Source of the DNA: DHVE2 group archaeon
GTDB taxonomy: Archaea; Thermoplasmatota; Thermoplasmata; Thermoplasmatales; Aciduliprofundaceae
NCBI GenBank assembly: GCA_015522955.1
Contig: WALG01000041.1
Span: 1-12,824, forward strand
Direction of reading: 5' to 3'
Length of the DNA stretch: 12,824 nt
In this document: piece by piece, positions 1 through 6,911 of the stretch
Layout of the letters: every line of letters starts with the position of its first letter
How positions within the stretch are numbered: the first letter of the stretch is position 1
Position numbers and translations under genes: made by a program
Notes under the pieces: model-generated
What the model was told of the DNA's origin: nothing
The model's input: the letters and a program-made list of their open reading frames with translations, nothing else
The model's database searches: none

Positions 1-235
1 ATCTTCTCCCGCTCGTTTTCTTCTGCTTCCAAACTCCTTCTTTTTAAGGTGCTCGCTTATGACCTCTATGTGTAGTTTTACTCCATTTTTATCCTTCTTT
101 TTTCATGTTTTTTAAGGAATTCAACTTACCCCAATGATTGATAATAGAGCCAAAGATTAAATCTAAACATGTGGGATGCACAGCGGAGCGATTCAAATAG
201 AAAGTATTTTAATCCACTGCATCGATATACCTGAG
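1..235. other. Left-edge intergenic region, no supportable gene
   Basis: No convincing gene is visible here. The stretch at about 86-114 is T- and pyrimidine-rich on the plus strand and could be an archaeal T-rich terminator for a gene ending to the left. On the minus strand one frame is open from 102 to the left edge (34 codons, rich in Lys, Arg and Glu). It has no ATG, GTG or TTG after its upstream stop, so it is not called as a gene. The right part holds the predicted queE promoter. Confidence 0.5.
205..212 (+). promoter_or_regulatory. Predicted archaeal TATA box for queE (leaderless)
   Basis: The box TATTTTAA is centred about 27 nt before the ATG at 236, and no Shine-Dalgarno-like sequence lies between. 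This is the geometry expected of a leaderless archaeal transcript. It supports starting queE at 236 rather than at the in-frame ATG at 176. Inferred from spacing only. Confidence 0.5.
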
Positions 236-865
236 ATGAAAGTAAACGAGACCTTCATCTCCCTTCAGGGAGAGGGACCTTACATGGGTATTCCGATGTT
301 CTTTGTCCGCCTGACAGGATGCAATTTGAGATGCGCATGGTGTGATACTCAGTATGCATTCTACGAAGGAGAAGAAGTTTCGTTGGAAAAGGTAATGAAT
401 ATGGTGGAGAAAAGCGGAATGGAATGGGTATGTATAACAGGAGGTGAGCCTCTCCTTCAGGAGGAAGTTTATACTCTCGCGGATTCTCTTCTTCGCAGGG
501 ATTATCGCATCATTCTTGAAACCAATGGCTCAATACTCATAGATAAGTTGCCCACAGAGGAAAATCTGATGGTCTCTCTGGATATAAAGACTCCCTCTTC
601 AGGTATGGAAAAGTTTATGAAATTTGAGAACTTAAAATATCTCGGACCCAAGGACTATGTAAAATTCGTAATAATGGACGAAAAGGATTTCGAGTATGCC
701 AAAGGGATAATTGAGAGATATGAGATTCACAGCGAAATCATATTTCAGCCTGTGTGGGGCACAGAACTGCGATGGCTTGCCGAGAGAGTGCTTCAAGAGG
801 GTTTAAGGGTAAGGGTGCTTCCGCAACTCCACAAAATAATTTGGGGCGAGAAAAGAGGTGTTTGA
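236..865 (+). CDS. queE: 7-carboxy-7-deazaguanine synthase (QueE), radical SAM
   Basis: QueE uses S-adenosylmethionine and a [4Fe-4S] cluster to contract 6-carboxytetrahydropterin to 7-carboxy-7-deazaguanine, the precursor of preQ0 and, in archaea, of archaeosine in tRNA. The 209-residue protein opens with the family signature LQGEGPYMG (10-18). The cluster motif CNLRCAWC follows, with C29, C33 and C36, then TGGEPL (68-73), ETNGS (95-99) and SLDIKTPSSG (114-123). The end LPQLHKIIWGEKRGV is typical of the family. An in-frame ATG at 176 would add 20 residues without family resemblance. The ATG at 236 begins directly at the conserved KVNETFISLQGEGP region and has a TATA-like box at the right distance. 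It is first in a three-gene unit, 2 nt from the AMMECR1 gene. The family call is firm and the start is good. Confidence 0.93.
   Translation: MKVNETFISLQGEGPYMGIPMFFVRLTGCNLRCAWCDTQYAFYEGEEVSLEKVMNMVEKSGMEWVCITGGEPLLQEEVYTLADSLLRRDYRIILETNGSILIDKLPTEENLMVSLDIKTPSSGMEKFMKFENLKYLGPKDYVKFVIMDEKDFEYAKGIIERYEIHSEIIFQPVWGTELRWLAERVLQEGLRVRVLPQLHKIIWGEKRGV
855..860 (+). promoter_or_regulatory. Ribosome binding site of AMMECR1 gene
   Basis: GAGGTG lies inside the last codons of queE, 7 nt before the ATG at 868. It decides the start of the next gene, whose frame stays open upstream to an ATG at 754 that lies wholly inside queE. Confidence 0.6.
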
Positions 866-867
866 AA

Positions 868-1476
868 ATGTCCATGTATTCCCTGAAAGAAGGAGAATTT
901 GCTGTAAAGACTGCCCGGCGCGTCGTAGAGGAATTTATGGAAAAGAAGGAAATTTCCTCCATTGCATTTCCCGGAAGGTTTTACGAGAAATCCGGGGTTT
1001 TTACCACAATTTCCACCTATCCGGCTAAGGAGTTGCGGGGCTGCATAGGTTATCCAGAGCCTGTACTTCCACTGGCAGAGGCTTTGGTTCAGTCCGCATT
1101 ATCAGCGGCATTTTCGGATCCCAGATTCCCACCACTGCGTAAAGAAGAACTTGACCATGTAGTTTTTGAAGTCTCCATTCTCACACCTCCCGAAGAGATA
1201 AAGGTAACCAAGAGAAAGGATATACTTAAAGAGGTAAAAATTGGTGTTCATGGATTAATTGCAGAACGGGGATTTTATCGTGGTTTGCTTTTACCTCAGG
1301 TTCCGGTTGAGTGGAATTGGAGCGTAGAGGAGTTTCTCTCGCAGACATGCTGGAAGGCTGGCCTACCCATGGATTGCTGGCTGGACGAAAATACCAAAAT
1401 ATACAGATTTTCCGCCGAGATTTTCGAAGAGGAAGAACCGCGGGGTAAGATAAGGAGGAAAGAAATTGAAGATTGA
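868..1476 (+). CDS. AMMECR1-domain protein
   Basis: This 202-residue protein belongs to the AMMECR1 family, found in archaea, bacteria and eukaryotes. Its biochemical role is not established. The diagnostic motif LRGCIG is present at about residues 55-60, followed by a Pro/Glu segment and SAAFSDPRFPPL, as in characterised structures. The C-terminal part has the usual LLLPQVPVEWNW and FLSQTCWKAGLP blocks. The length fits a single-domain member. The chosen ATG has a GAGGTG site, and the longer frame from 754 would only read queE out of phase. In other prokaryotes AMMECR1 domains occur with a Memo-family protein and a radical SAM protein (AmmeMemoRadiSam). Here the radical SAM neighbour is QueE and no Memo gene is in view. 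It overlaps the next gene by 11 nt, so the two are probably co-transcribed. Confidence 0.92.
   Translation: MSMYSLKEGEFAVKTARRVVEEFMEKKEISSIAFPGRFYEKSGVFTTISTYPAKELRGCIGYPEPVLPLAEALVQSALSAAFSDPRFPPLRKEELDHVVFEVSILTPPEEIKVTKRKDILKEVKIGVHGLIAERGFYRGLLLPQVPVEWNWSVEEFLSQTCWKAGLPMDCWLDENTKIYRFSAEIFEEEEPRGKIRRKEIED
1453..1458 (+). promoter_or_regulatory. Ribosome binding site for the TTG start of pyrC
   Basis: A perfect AGGAGG sits 7 nt before TTG 1466. It makes this non-ATG start believable even though it overlaps the end of the AMMECR1 gene. Confidence 0.65.
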
Positions 1477-2689
1477 AGGCAAGTTCTACTACCGGGGTGA
1501 AATAATCGAGGGTGGAATTGAGATAGAAGAGGGAAGAATCAAAAGAATAAAGAAGCACGTGGAAGGTGCAAAAAAGATAAGAGGACTGATTCTCCCTGGC
1601 GCACTGGATTTGCATGTGCACTTTCGTGAACCGGGCTACGAGTACAAAGAAGATTTTTACACTGGGAGCATGGCAGCGGCATATGGTGGAGTAACCTTTG
1701 TTATGGACATGCCCAATACCCGCCCCAATGTGGTGGATGCCGAGACTTTTCTGGATAAATTGAATCGCGTTAAGACAAGAAGCAATGTAGATTTTTCTCT
1801 GTATATTATGCTAACAGAAAGGGCGAAAAATCTTGTGTCTCTGAACGCTGCATTCAAATGGTATATGGGAGAGACCACAGGTGTGGAGGCAGGTGAAAAT
1901 GTATCCGTACCGGAGAACTCTTTCATCTCCGTCCATGCAGAACTTGACTCATGCATAAGGAAGGAGAGCCATAATCTCAGAGACCATGACCTTGCCAGAC
2001 CCGAAAGATGCGAAGCGGATGCCGTGAGAAGCATTTTAGATCAGGGAAAATTTCACATCGCCCATGTGAGTGGTATAGATACAGTGGACCTTTGCAGAAT
2101 TGGAGGGTTTACATGCGAGGTTACACCCCATCACCTTTTTCTGCACCAGGATATGCCTTTAGGTGCCAAGGGTAAAGTAAACCCGCCTCTCAGGGCAAAA
2201 TGGCAAACTGAGAAGTTATGGGATGCACTTCTTCAAGGAAGGATTGATATTGTGGCCAGCGACCATGCACCCCATACAGAAGAAGAAAAAGATGAAGATT
2301 TCGAAGTTGCCCCTGCAGGGATACCCGAGGTGGAAACCTATGTGCCCATCTTCCTCTACCTCATGAAGTATGAAAAGATTCCTCTACAGCGAATGATTCA
2401 AGTGCTCATGGAAAAGCCAGCCCAGTTACTATCCTTGAAGAAGGGAAAAATTGAGATGGGCTACGATGCAGACCTTATTGCTGTGAACCTTTCAGATGTT
2501 AGAAAGATAAAGGGTGAGGATTTACACTATAAGTGTGGGTGGACTCCCTATGAGGGGTTTAAGGCCATATTCCCCCACACCGTGATTTTGAGGGGTGAGA
2601 ATATTATAGAGGATTATGAGATGGTAGGAGAAAGAATGGGCCATTTTGTGAAAATTGAAAAAGCCAAGGATTTATATTCCACCTATTGA
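1466..2689 (+). CDS. pyrC: Dihydroorotase
   Basis: Dihydroorotase catalyses the reversible cyclisation of carbamoyl aspartate to dihydroorotate in pyrimidine synthesis. The 407-residue protein is an amidohydrolase of the class I type. The metal ligands can be placed by eye: H50 and H52 in DLHVHFREPG, the lysine expected to be carbamylated at K131 in FKWYMGETTG, H157 in SVHAE, H200 in IAHVSG, and the catalytic aspartate D266 in ASDHAPH. The substrate-contacting region NPPLR (239-243) is also present. Translation starts at TTG with a perfect ribosome-binding site. The length is normal and no catalytic residue is missing. The gene overlaps the AMMECR1 gene by 11 nt and ends 10 nt before coaBC, where a separate promoter is predicted. 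Hydantoinase or allantoinase is a less likely alternative, given the REPG and NPPLR motifs. Confidence 0.93.
   Translation: MKIEGKFYYRGEIIEGGIEIEEGRIKRIKKHVEGAKKIRGLILPGALDLHVHFREPGYEYKEDFYTGSMAAAYGGVTFVMDMPNTRPNVVDAETFLDKLNRVKTRSNVDFSLYIMLTERAKNLVSLNAAFKWYMGETTGVEAGENVSVPENSFISVHAELDSCIRKESHNLRDHDLARPERCEADAVRSILDQGKFHIAHVSGIDTVDLCRIGGFTCEVTPHHLFLHQDMPLGAKGKVNPPLRAKWQTEKLWDALLQGRIDIVASDHAPHTEEEKDEDFEVAPAGIPEVETYVPIFLYLMKYEKIPLQRMIQVLMEKPAQLLSLKKGKIEMGYDADLIAVNLSDVRKIKGEDLHYKCGWTPYEGFKAIFPHTVILRGENIIEDYEMVGERMGHFVKIEKAKDLYSTY
2671..2678 (+). promoter_or_regulatory. Predicted TATA box for coaBC (leaderless)
   Basis: TTTATATT is centred about 25-26 nt before the ATG at 2700, within the last codons of pyrC. 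The short gap before coaBC has no Shine-Dalgarno-like sequence. The CoA genes therefore probably have their own leaderless start in addition to any read-through. Confidence 0.55.
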
Positions 2690-2699
2690 TTAACCAATT

Positions 2700-3866
2700 A
2701 TGCATCCCTCTCTGGCAATAAAAGGGGCAAAGAGCAATCTTTTGGACGGGAAGAGGATCGCGTTATGCGTTACAGGGGGCATTGCCGCTGTGGAGAGTGT
2801 TAAGATTGCGAGGGAACTTATAAGACACGGAGCGGAAGTGCAACCTTATGCCACAAACAATGCCTTTAAATTTGTCGGTATAGATTCCCTCAAATTCGCC
2901 ACGGGAAAAGAGGTGGTGGTGGAACTTACGGGCATGGATGAGCATCTGTACGAGTTTGACCTTATTCTTGTGGCCCCCAGCACCGCCGACATAATTTCCA
3001 AAGCCTCCTGCGGCATTGCAGATGATGCTGTAAGCACCCTGATCCTTGCAAATCTCCATAAATGCATGTTTGTGCCAACCATGGATATGCGGATGTGGAA
3101 AAATCCAATTTTGCAGGAGAATATTGAAAAATTGAAGAGATATGCGAAATTTTTGATACCTGAAGAGGAGGAGGGAAAACTTAAGATGCCCACACGGGAG
3201 AGAATTGCAGCAGAGGTAATGCATACTCTGCATTCAGAACTGAGAGGAAAAAGAATTCTTATCATAGGAGGCGCTGGCTATGAGAAAATAGATGATTTCA
3301 GGATACTTACCAACCTGGCCACAGGAAAAACTGCCGTGGAAATTTCAAAATACGCCTATTATTATGGTGCTCATGTAAAACTGCTGATGGCAGGCCATTC
3401 TGCAAGCATCCCGGATTATATCCCGTATGAGAGTTTTGGAGGCATTCAAGATTTAATGAATAGAATAGAGGAATTTTTAGATTATGAGGCCATCATAGTA
3501 CCTGCAGCACTTCCCGATTACCGCCCAGTGAAGGTGGAGGGAAAAATAAAATCCCTGCAGGATTTCAGAAATGTAGAATACGAGGAAAATCCAAAACTTT
3601 TGCGGGAGTTGCGGAAGAAGTATCAGGGTTTTTTGGTGGGTTTCAAGGCTGAGAGCAAAGTGTCCTACGAGACTCTAATCAGAAGAGCCAGAGAGCGCAT
3701 GAAAGAATACGGACTGGATATGATTATTGCGAATCTAATCGAAGATGTGAAGAGAGATACAAGCAAAGCGGTTATAATTTTCAGTGATGAGGATTTTGAG
3801 AAGGTAGAGGGTACCAAGGAGCAAATTGCGAAAAGAATAGTGGAGATTATGGTGGACTCATTATGA
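2700..3866 (+). CDS. coaBC: Bifunctional CoaBC (Dfp): phosphopantothenoylcysteine synthetase/decarboxylase
   Basis: CoaBC couples 4'-phosphopantothenate to cysteine and decarboxylates the product to 4'-phosphopantetheine, on the way to coenzyme A. Residues 1-175 form the FMN-dependent CoaC flavoprotein domain: VTGGIAAVESVK (24-35), the likely catalytic histidine H82 in GMDEHL, VAPSTADIISKASCGIADD (91-109) and a TMDMRMWKNP segment. Residues 184-388 form the CoaB domain: a Rossmann-like IIGGAGYEKIDDFR, TNLATGK (204-210), KIKS (282-285) and LVGFKAES. The CoaB entry is usually of a TxExIDPVR type and here reads GYEKIDDFR. The flap cysteine known from bacterial CoaC is not visible, which I recall as usual in archaeal members. 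The protein starts MHPS, as archaeal homologues do. Its stop overlaps the start of pantoate kinase. Confidence 0.93.
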   Translation: MHPSLAIKGAKSNLLDGKRIALCVTGGIAAVESVKIARELIRHGAEVQPYATNNAFKFVGIDSLKFATGKEVVVELTGMDEHLYEFDLILVAPSTADIISKASCGIADDAVSTLILANLHKCMFVPTMDMRMWKNPILQENIEKLKRYAKFLIPEEEEGKLKMPTRERIAAEVMHTLHSELRGKRILIIGGAGYEKIDDFRILTNLATGKTAVEISKYAYYYGAHVKLLMAGHSASIPDYIPYESFGGIQDLMNRIEEFLDYEAIIVPAALPDYRPVKVEGKIKSLQDFRNVEYEENPKLLRELRKKYQGFLVGFKAESKVSYETLIRRARERMKEYGLDMIIANLIEDVKRDTSKAVIIFSDEDFEKVEGTKEQIAKRIVEIMVDSL

Positions 3867-4687
3867 AAGCGTTCTCTCCTGGAAGTGTAACTCTATTTTT
3901 CGAGATAAAGGATGAGCATCGCATCCCTGAGAGACGAGGTTCCCGGGGTGTAGGTATATGCGTTTCCAGGGGAGTTGTTACCGAAGTTTATCCCGGAGAA
4001 GGATTAGAGGTACGAATAAATGGAAGAGTGGCGAAGGGAAGCATTCAAGAACTGGTGGCTAAGAGCATGGGGTTCTCAGGAAGAATAGAGAGCATCGTGG
4101 AGTTACCGGTCTCCCACGGATTTGGAATGAGTGCAGCCGCTGCCCTCAGCACAGCCCTTGCCATTGCCGGGCATCAGGGGAAAACATATTTGGAGGGGGC
4201 ACGCATTGCACATCTTGCCGAGATTCAGATGCATAGTGGCCTTGGGGATGTGGCATCACAGTACGAGGGAGGTGCCACCTTGAGACTCCGTGAGGGAATT
4301 CAACCCTATGGAATTGTAGACCGGTTACCTGTAAACGAGAAAATTCTGCTGGTGATATTTGAGGGGGAGATGCGTACAAGCAAGGTGCTTGAAGATAGAG
4401 AATGGAAAAAAAAGATAAAAAAAGAGGGACATAGAGCCATGGAAAAATTTCTGAAAGAGCCAACTTTAAGTAATGCAGTAAAGATAGGTAGAGATTTCTC
4501 GTTCCGTACAAAACTTGTAAGTGAGGAGGTGAAAAATTTCATAGAGGAATGCAAAAATGCAGCACCCTGCCTTATAGGTAATGCGGCAATCGTTGTGGGC
4601 CATTGCAAAGAGGACATTCTGAAGGAATATCATGTGATACCTGTGGAAATTGGTTCACGAGCCTCGCTTCTTCATGAAAAGTTTTGA
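3863..4687 (+). CDS. Pantoate kinase (archaeal CoA pathway, GHMP family)
   Basis: Archaea make phosphopantothenate by a route of their own: pantoate is first phosphorylated by pantoate kinase, then joined to beta-alanine by phosphopantothenate synthetase. This 274-residue protein looks like that kinase. It has an N-terminal AFSPGSVTLFFEI segment, the GHMP phosphate-binding motif GFGMSAAAALST (86-97) and GLGDVASQYEGG (127-138). The gene overlaps coaBC by 4 nt (ATGA), so the two are surely co-translated, and this neighbour is also in CoA synthesis. GGTGG at 3851-3855 can serve as ribosome binding site. The phosphopantothenate synthetase partner is not in the window. Other GHMP kinases (mevalonate, shikimate) are less likely because of the context and the DVASQYEGG form. 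Confidence 0.88.
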   Translation: MKAFSPGSVTLFFEIKDEHRIPERRGSRGVGICVSRGVVTEVYPGEGLEVRINGRVAKGSIQELVAKSMGFSGRIESIVELPVSHGFGMSAAAALSTALAIAGHQGKTYLEGARIAHLAEIQMHSGLGDVASQYEGGATLRLREGIQPYGIVDRLPVNEKILLVIFEGEMRTSKVLEDREWKKKIKKEGHRAMEKFLKEPTLSNAVKIGRDFSFRTKLVSEEVKNFIEECKNAAPCLIGNAAIVVGHCKEDILKEYHVIPVEIGSRASLLHEKF

Positions 4688-4711
4688 ATAGGGTGAGAGG
4701 AATTTAGGATT

Positions 4712-5365
4712 ATGAACTTTCAGGTGCTTCACTTTGACTCGGTAACTTCCACCCAAGATATAGGAAGAATGCTACTGCGAGAGAATGTGGTTATTGTAGC
4801 AGAGGAACAGCGGAATGGCAGGGGAAGAAGAGGTAGAAAATGGATATCTCCTGTAGGTGGTCTCTGGATGACTGTTATTTTGAAATCCGAGAAGAATGCA
4901 CATATCCTACCACTCCTTGCTTCTGTGGTTGTTGCAAAGGCCCTAGATAATCTGGGCGTGAAATGCTGCTTAAAATGGCCCAATGATATCCTCGTTGAGG
5001 GAAAAAAGGTGGCAGGAATTCTTGGGGAAATATATGATACCCATGTGCTTCTTGGCATAGGGGTAAATCTTCAAAATGAGATACCCCCAGAACTGAAAGA
5101 AATTGCCACCAATTTGCCCATGGTGAATAAGGAAAAACTCCTGATGCTAATTCTTGAACTTCTTGAAAATACCCTTTCTCTAACATCGAAAACCATTCTG
5201 GAGGAATGGAGAAAATATCAGTGTACACTGGGTAGAAAAGTTGTGATAGAAGATGATGGCACTGTGGGGGTGGCCATGGATATTGATGAAAATGGATTTC
5301 TTATCATAAGCACGGAGAATGGATTCAAGAAAATAAAGGCAGGTACTCTAAGGTTTATGGAATGA
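4712..5365 (+). CDS. birA: Biotin--protein ligase without DNA-binding domain
   Basis: The enzyme activates biotin with ATP and attaches it to a lysine of the biotin carrier domain of carboxylases. The 217-residue protein starts with DSVTSTQD (9-16) and carries the signature GRGRRGRKW (36-44), which marks biotinyl rather than lipoyl ligases. It then has LKWPNDI (87-93), KKVAGILGE (98-106) and LLGIGVNL (113-120), the usual adenylation and biotin-binding elements. A short beta-rich C-terminal domain follows. There is no N-terminal winged helix, so this is a plain ligase and not a BirA-type repressor. It lies 24 nt after pantoate kinase. A GGTGAGAGG stretch upstream may help initiation, but the spacing is long. 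The carboxylase substrate is not in the window. Confidence 0.9.
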   Translation: MNFQVLHFDSVTSTQDIGRMLLRENVVIVAEEQRNGRGRRGRKWISPVGGLWMTVILKSEKNAHILPLLASVVVAKALDNLGVKCCLKWPNDILVEGKKVAGILGEIYDTHVLLGIGVNLQNEIPPELKEIATNLPMVNKEKLLMLILELLENTLSLTSKTILEEWRKYQCTLGRKVVIEDDGTVGVAMDIDENGFLIISTENGFKKIKAGTLRFME

Positions 5366-5422
5366 AAAATCATCCACGAAGAAAACCAAAACCAATATCT
5401 ATGGCACTGGATATACTCCCTT

Positions 5423-6247
5423 GTGTATGCCTATTACCCTGGAGAGAGATTTCCCTCGATTTCCGTGACCGGGTCATTCTGCGCCCTCAGATGCAAACAC
5501 TGCATGGGGAAGTATCTGCAGCATATGATACCAGTTCATAGCCCTAAAGAACTTTTAGATTTTGCAAAGAGAAATGCAAAGCGCATAAATGGGTTTTTGC
5601 TAAGTGGAGGCTCTACACTAGAGGGTCGCGTACCTCTGGAAAAATATGCAGAGGCAGTGAGGTACATCATAGAAAATTATGGTCTCAGGGTCAACGTGCA
5701 TACTGGATTGATTGATGAGAGGGATTTACAGTATTTAAGAAGGATGAGACCAAGTCACATATCTTTCGATGTTGTGGGCAGTGATGATACCATACACGAG
5801 GTATTTGGTTTGAGGAATGGGGCACAGGACTATTTTCATGCCCTTGAACTTCTCGATGCTTCTGGACTTGAATATAGTCCACATCTCATCATAGGTCTCC
5901 ATTTTGGAGAGTTGAGAGGCGAAAAAAAGGTAATAGATTTCATTGCTACGCTTCATAATTTTTCAAATCTCGTACTTCTCGTACTCATACCTACCAAGGG
6001 AACACCCATGGAGAACGTTGTCGTCAGAGAGGAGGATGCCATGGAAGTCGCAAGATATGCAGCGGAGAACATAGAAAGTGCACGAATAACTCTGGGTTGC
6101 ATGAGACCGCGAAATATGCACAAACTTGAGAAACTGGCAGTAGATCTGAATTTTCGGGGTATAGTGTTACCATCGCTCCACACACTAAAATATGCCACGG
6201 AAAAAGGAGTGCCTATGATAAAAAAAGAGATGTGCTGCGTTTTTTGA
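5423..6247 (+). CDS. Radical SAM protein, biotin synthase-like archaeal family
   Basis: The product has the radical SAM cluster motif at C20, C24 and C27 within GSFCALRCKHCMGKYL. It also has a glycine-rich FLLSGGSTLEGRVPL block (59-72), VNVHTGL (91-96) and a TIM-barrel-like arrangement of strands and helices to about residue 190. This resembles the archaeal family annotated as an uncharacterised biotin synthase homologue (COG1856-like). One such family member has been reported as part of a two-protein lipoyl synthase (LipS1/LipS2). Outside the radical SAM motif there are exactly three cysteines: C226 in LGCMRPRN and C271-C272 in the tail MCCVF. These could bind a second iron-sulfur cluster. 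The start is uncertain. GTG 5423 is the only start before the conserved region, has no ribosome-binding site, and may be leaderless. The frame is open back to 5366. The substrate is unknown. Confidence 0.78.
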   Translation: MYAYYPGERFPSISVTGSFCALRCKHCMGKYLQHMIPVHSPKELLDFAKRNAKRINGFLLSGGSTLEGRVPLEKYAEAVRYIIENYGLRVNVHTGLIDERDLQYLRRMRPSHISFDVVGSDDTIHEVFGLRNGAQDYFHALELLDASGLEYSPHLIIGLHFGELRGEKKVIDFIATLHNFSNLVLLVLIPTKGTPMENVVVREEDAMEVARYAAENIESARITLGCMRPRNMHKLEKLAVDLNFRGIVLPSLHTLKYATEKGVPMIKKEMCCVF

Positions 6248-6268
6248 TTTCTTGCCCTTCTTCTAAAA

Positions 6269-6276
6269 TTATAAAT
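6269..6276 (+). promoter_or_regulatory. Predicted TATA box for the RAM-domain gene
   Basis: TTATAAAT is centred about 6272, which places the transcript start near 6298. A short leader with an AGGTGG site (6299-6304) then leads to ATG 6310. This geometry argues against the upstream ATG at 6283, which would be only about 11 nt from the box. Confidence 0.5.
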
Positions 6277-6298
6277 ACGTGAATGGATATTTATGGAC

Positions 6299-6304
6299 AG
6301 GTGG
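6299..6304 (+). promoter_or_regulatory. Ribosome binding site of the RAM-domain gene
   Basis: AGGTGG ends 5 nt before the ATG at 6310 and favours that start over the in-frame ATG at 6283. Confidence 0.55.
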
Positions 6305-6309
6305 TTTAT

Positions 6310-6618
6310 ATGGATGACAAGGATGTCATAATGGACCAGTACTTCGAAGATAGACACATCGTAACTGCTTTGATAGGAGTTAAAGTAGATACAAAAAGTA
6401 TAAATGATTTCGCGGGTGAGATTAAGGACTTCAATACTGTGGAAGATATATTTCTTGTGACAGGAGAGTTTGATATAATGCTGAAGGTCAAGTTTCCCTC
6501 ATATGGAGAATTGAAGGAATTTATAATATCCAAACTTCCCCAAATAAAAGGGGTTCTTAAAACTGAAACGATGATGGTAATAAACACCTACAAGGAAAGA
6601 GGAATAAAATTTGAATGA
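6310..6618 (+). CDS. Stand-alone RAM domain protein (Lrp/AsnC ligand-binding domain)
   Basis: The protein of 102 residues contains only the alpha-beta RAM domain that Lrp/AsnC regulators use to bind amino acids and to oligomerise. It runs from VTALIGVKVDT through the family block VEDIFLVTGEFDIMLKVKF to a C-terminal MMVINTYKE strand. There is no helix-turn-helix: only about 15 acidic residues precede the domain. It may act as an effector-binding partner of a full-length regulator, or may sense a small molecule by itself. The start at 6310 is preferred because of its ribosome-binding site and TATA spacing; ATG 6283 would add nine residues. The next gene starts 10 nt after its stop, with the site GAGGTG overlapping this gene's end, so the two are probably coupled. 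Confidence 0.85.
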   Translation: MDDKDVIMDQYFEDRHIVTALIGVKVDTKSINDFAGEIKDFNTVEDIFLVTGEFDIMLKVKFPSYGELKEFIISKLPQIKGVLKTETMMVINTYKERGIKFE

Positions 6619-6622
6619 GGTG
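6617..6622 (+). promoter_or_regulatory. Ribosome binding site of the UPF0147 gene
   Basis: GAGGTG overlaps the TGA stop of the RAM-domain gene and lies 6 nt before ATG 6629. It selects that ATG over TTG 6611 and ATG 6623 in the same frame. Confidence 0.6.
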
Positions 6623-6628
6623 ATGAAG

Positions 6629-6901
6629 ATGTCGAATAAAGATACGCTCTATAGGGAGATAGTTGAGATGATGGAAGAATTGGCGGAGGATACATCTCTG
6701 CCTCGCAACATAAGAAAGGGAATATCCCGTGCCAAAGAAGTTCTTACCAAGGGCGATAATGCCTTAGATGTGCGGATTGCAAGTGCTATATTTGCCCTGG
6801 ATGAGATTGCAAATGACCCAAACATACCTGTGCATGGTAGAACGATGGTCTATATGATTATGGGCAAACTGGAGACTCTATCCAAGGAGATATCATCCTA
6901 A
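6629..6901 (+). CDS. UPF0147 family protein
   Basis: A 90-residue, highly charged and mostly helical protein of an archaeal family of unknown function. The family-like blocks are DTSLPRNIRKGISRAKEVL (about 20-38), VRIASAIFALDEIANDPNIP (about 47-66) and HGRTMVYMIMGKLE. The length is normal. The ATG at 6629 has a good ribosome-binding site and gives the usual N-terminus. It follows the RAM-domain gene closely and is followed after 10 nt by the MarC-family gene. The context does not point to a clear function. Confidence 0.88.
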   Translation: MSNKDTLYREIVEMMEELAEDTSLPRNIRKGISRAKEVLTKGDNALDVRIASAIFALDEIANDPNIPVHGRTMVYMIMGKLETLSKEISS

Positions 6902-6911
6902 GGGGTTATGG

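Noticed and set aside
1..102. Minus-strand open frame running off the left edge
   Set aside because: It has no ATG, GTG or TTG after the stop at 103-105, and 34 codons are too few to judge. It could be the 5' end of a gene with a misread base, but this cannot be supported.
176..235. Longer queE start at ATG 176 adding 20 residues
   Set aside because: The extra residues do not resemble the family, while the ATG at 236 begins exactly at the conserved region and has a TATA-like box at the expected distance.
754..867. Longer AMMECR1 reading frame from ATG 754
   Set aside because: The extension lies wholly inside queE in another frame; the ATG at 868 has a good ribosome-binding site.
2763..3233. 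156-residue minus-strand frame inside coaBC
   Set aside because: It is antisense to a clear coaBC gene, has no recognisable motif, and its composition is what a shadow frame gives.
4712..5365. Lipoate-protein ligase in place of biotin ligase
   Set aside because: The GRGRRGRKW and KWPNDI motifs are those of biotin-protein ligases.
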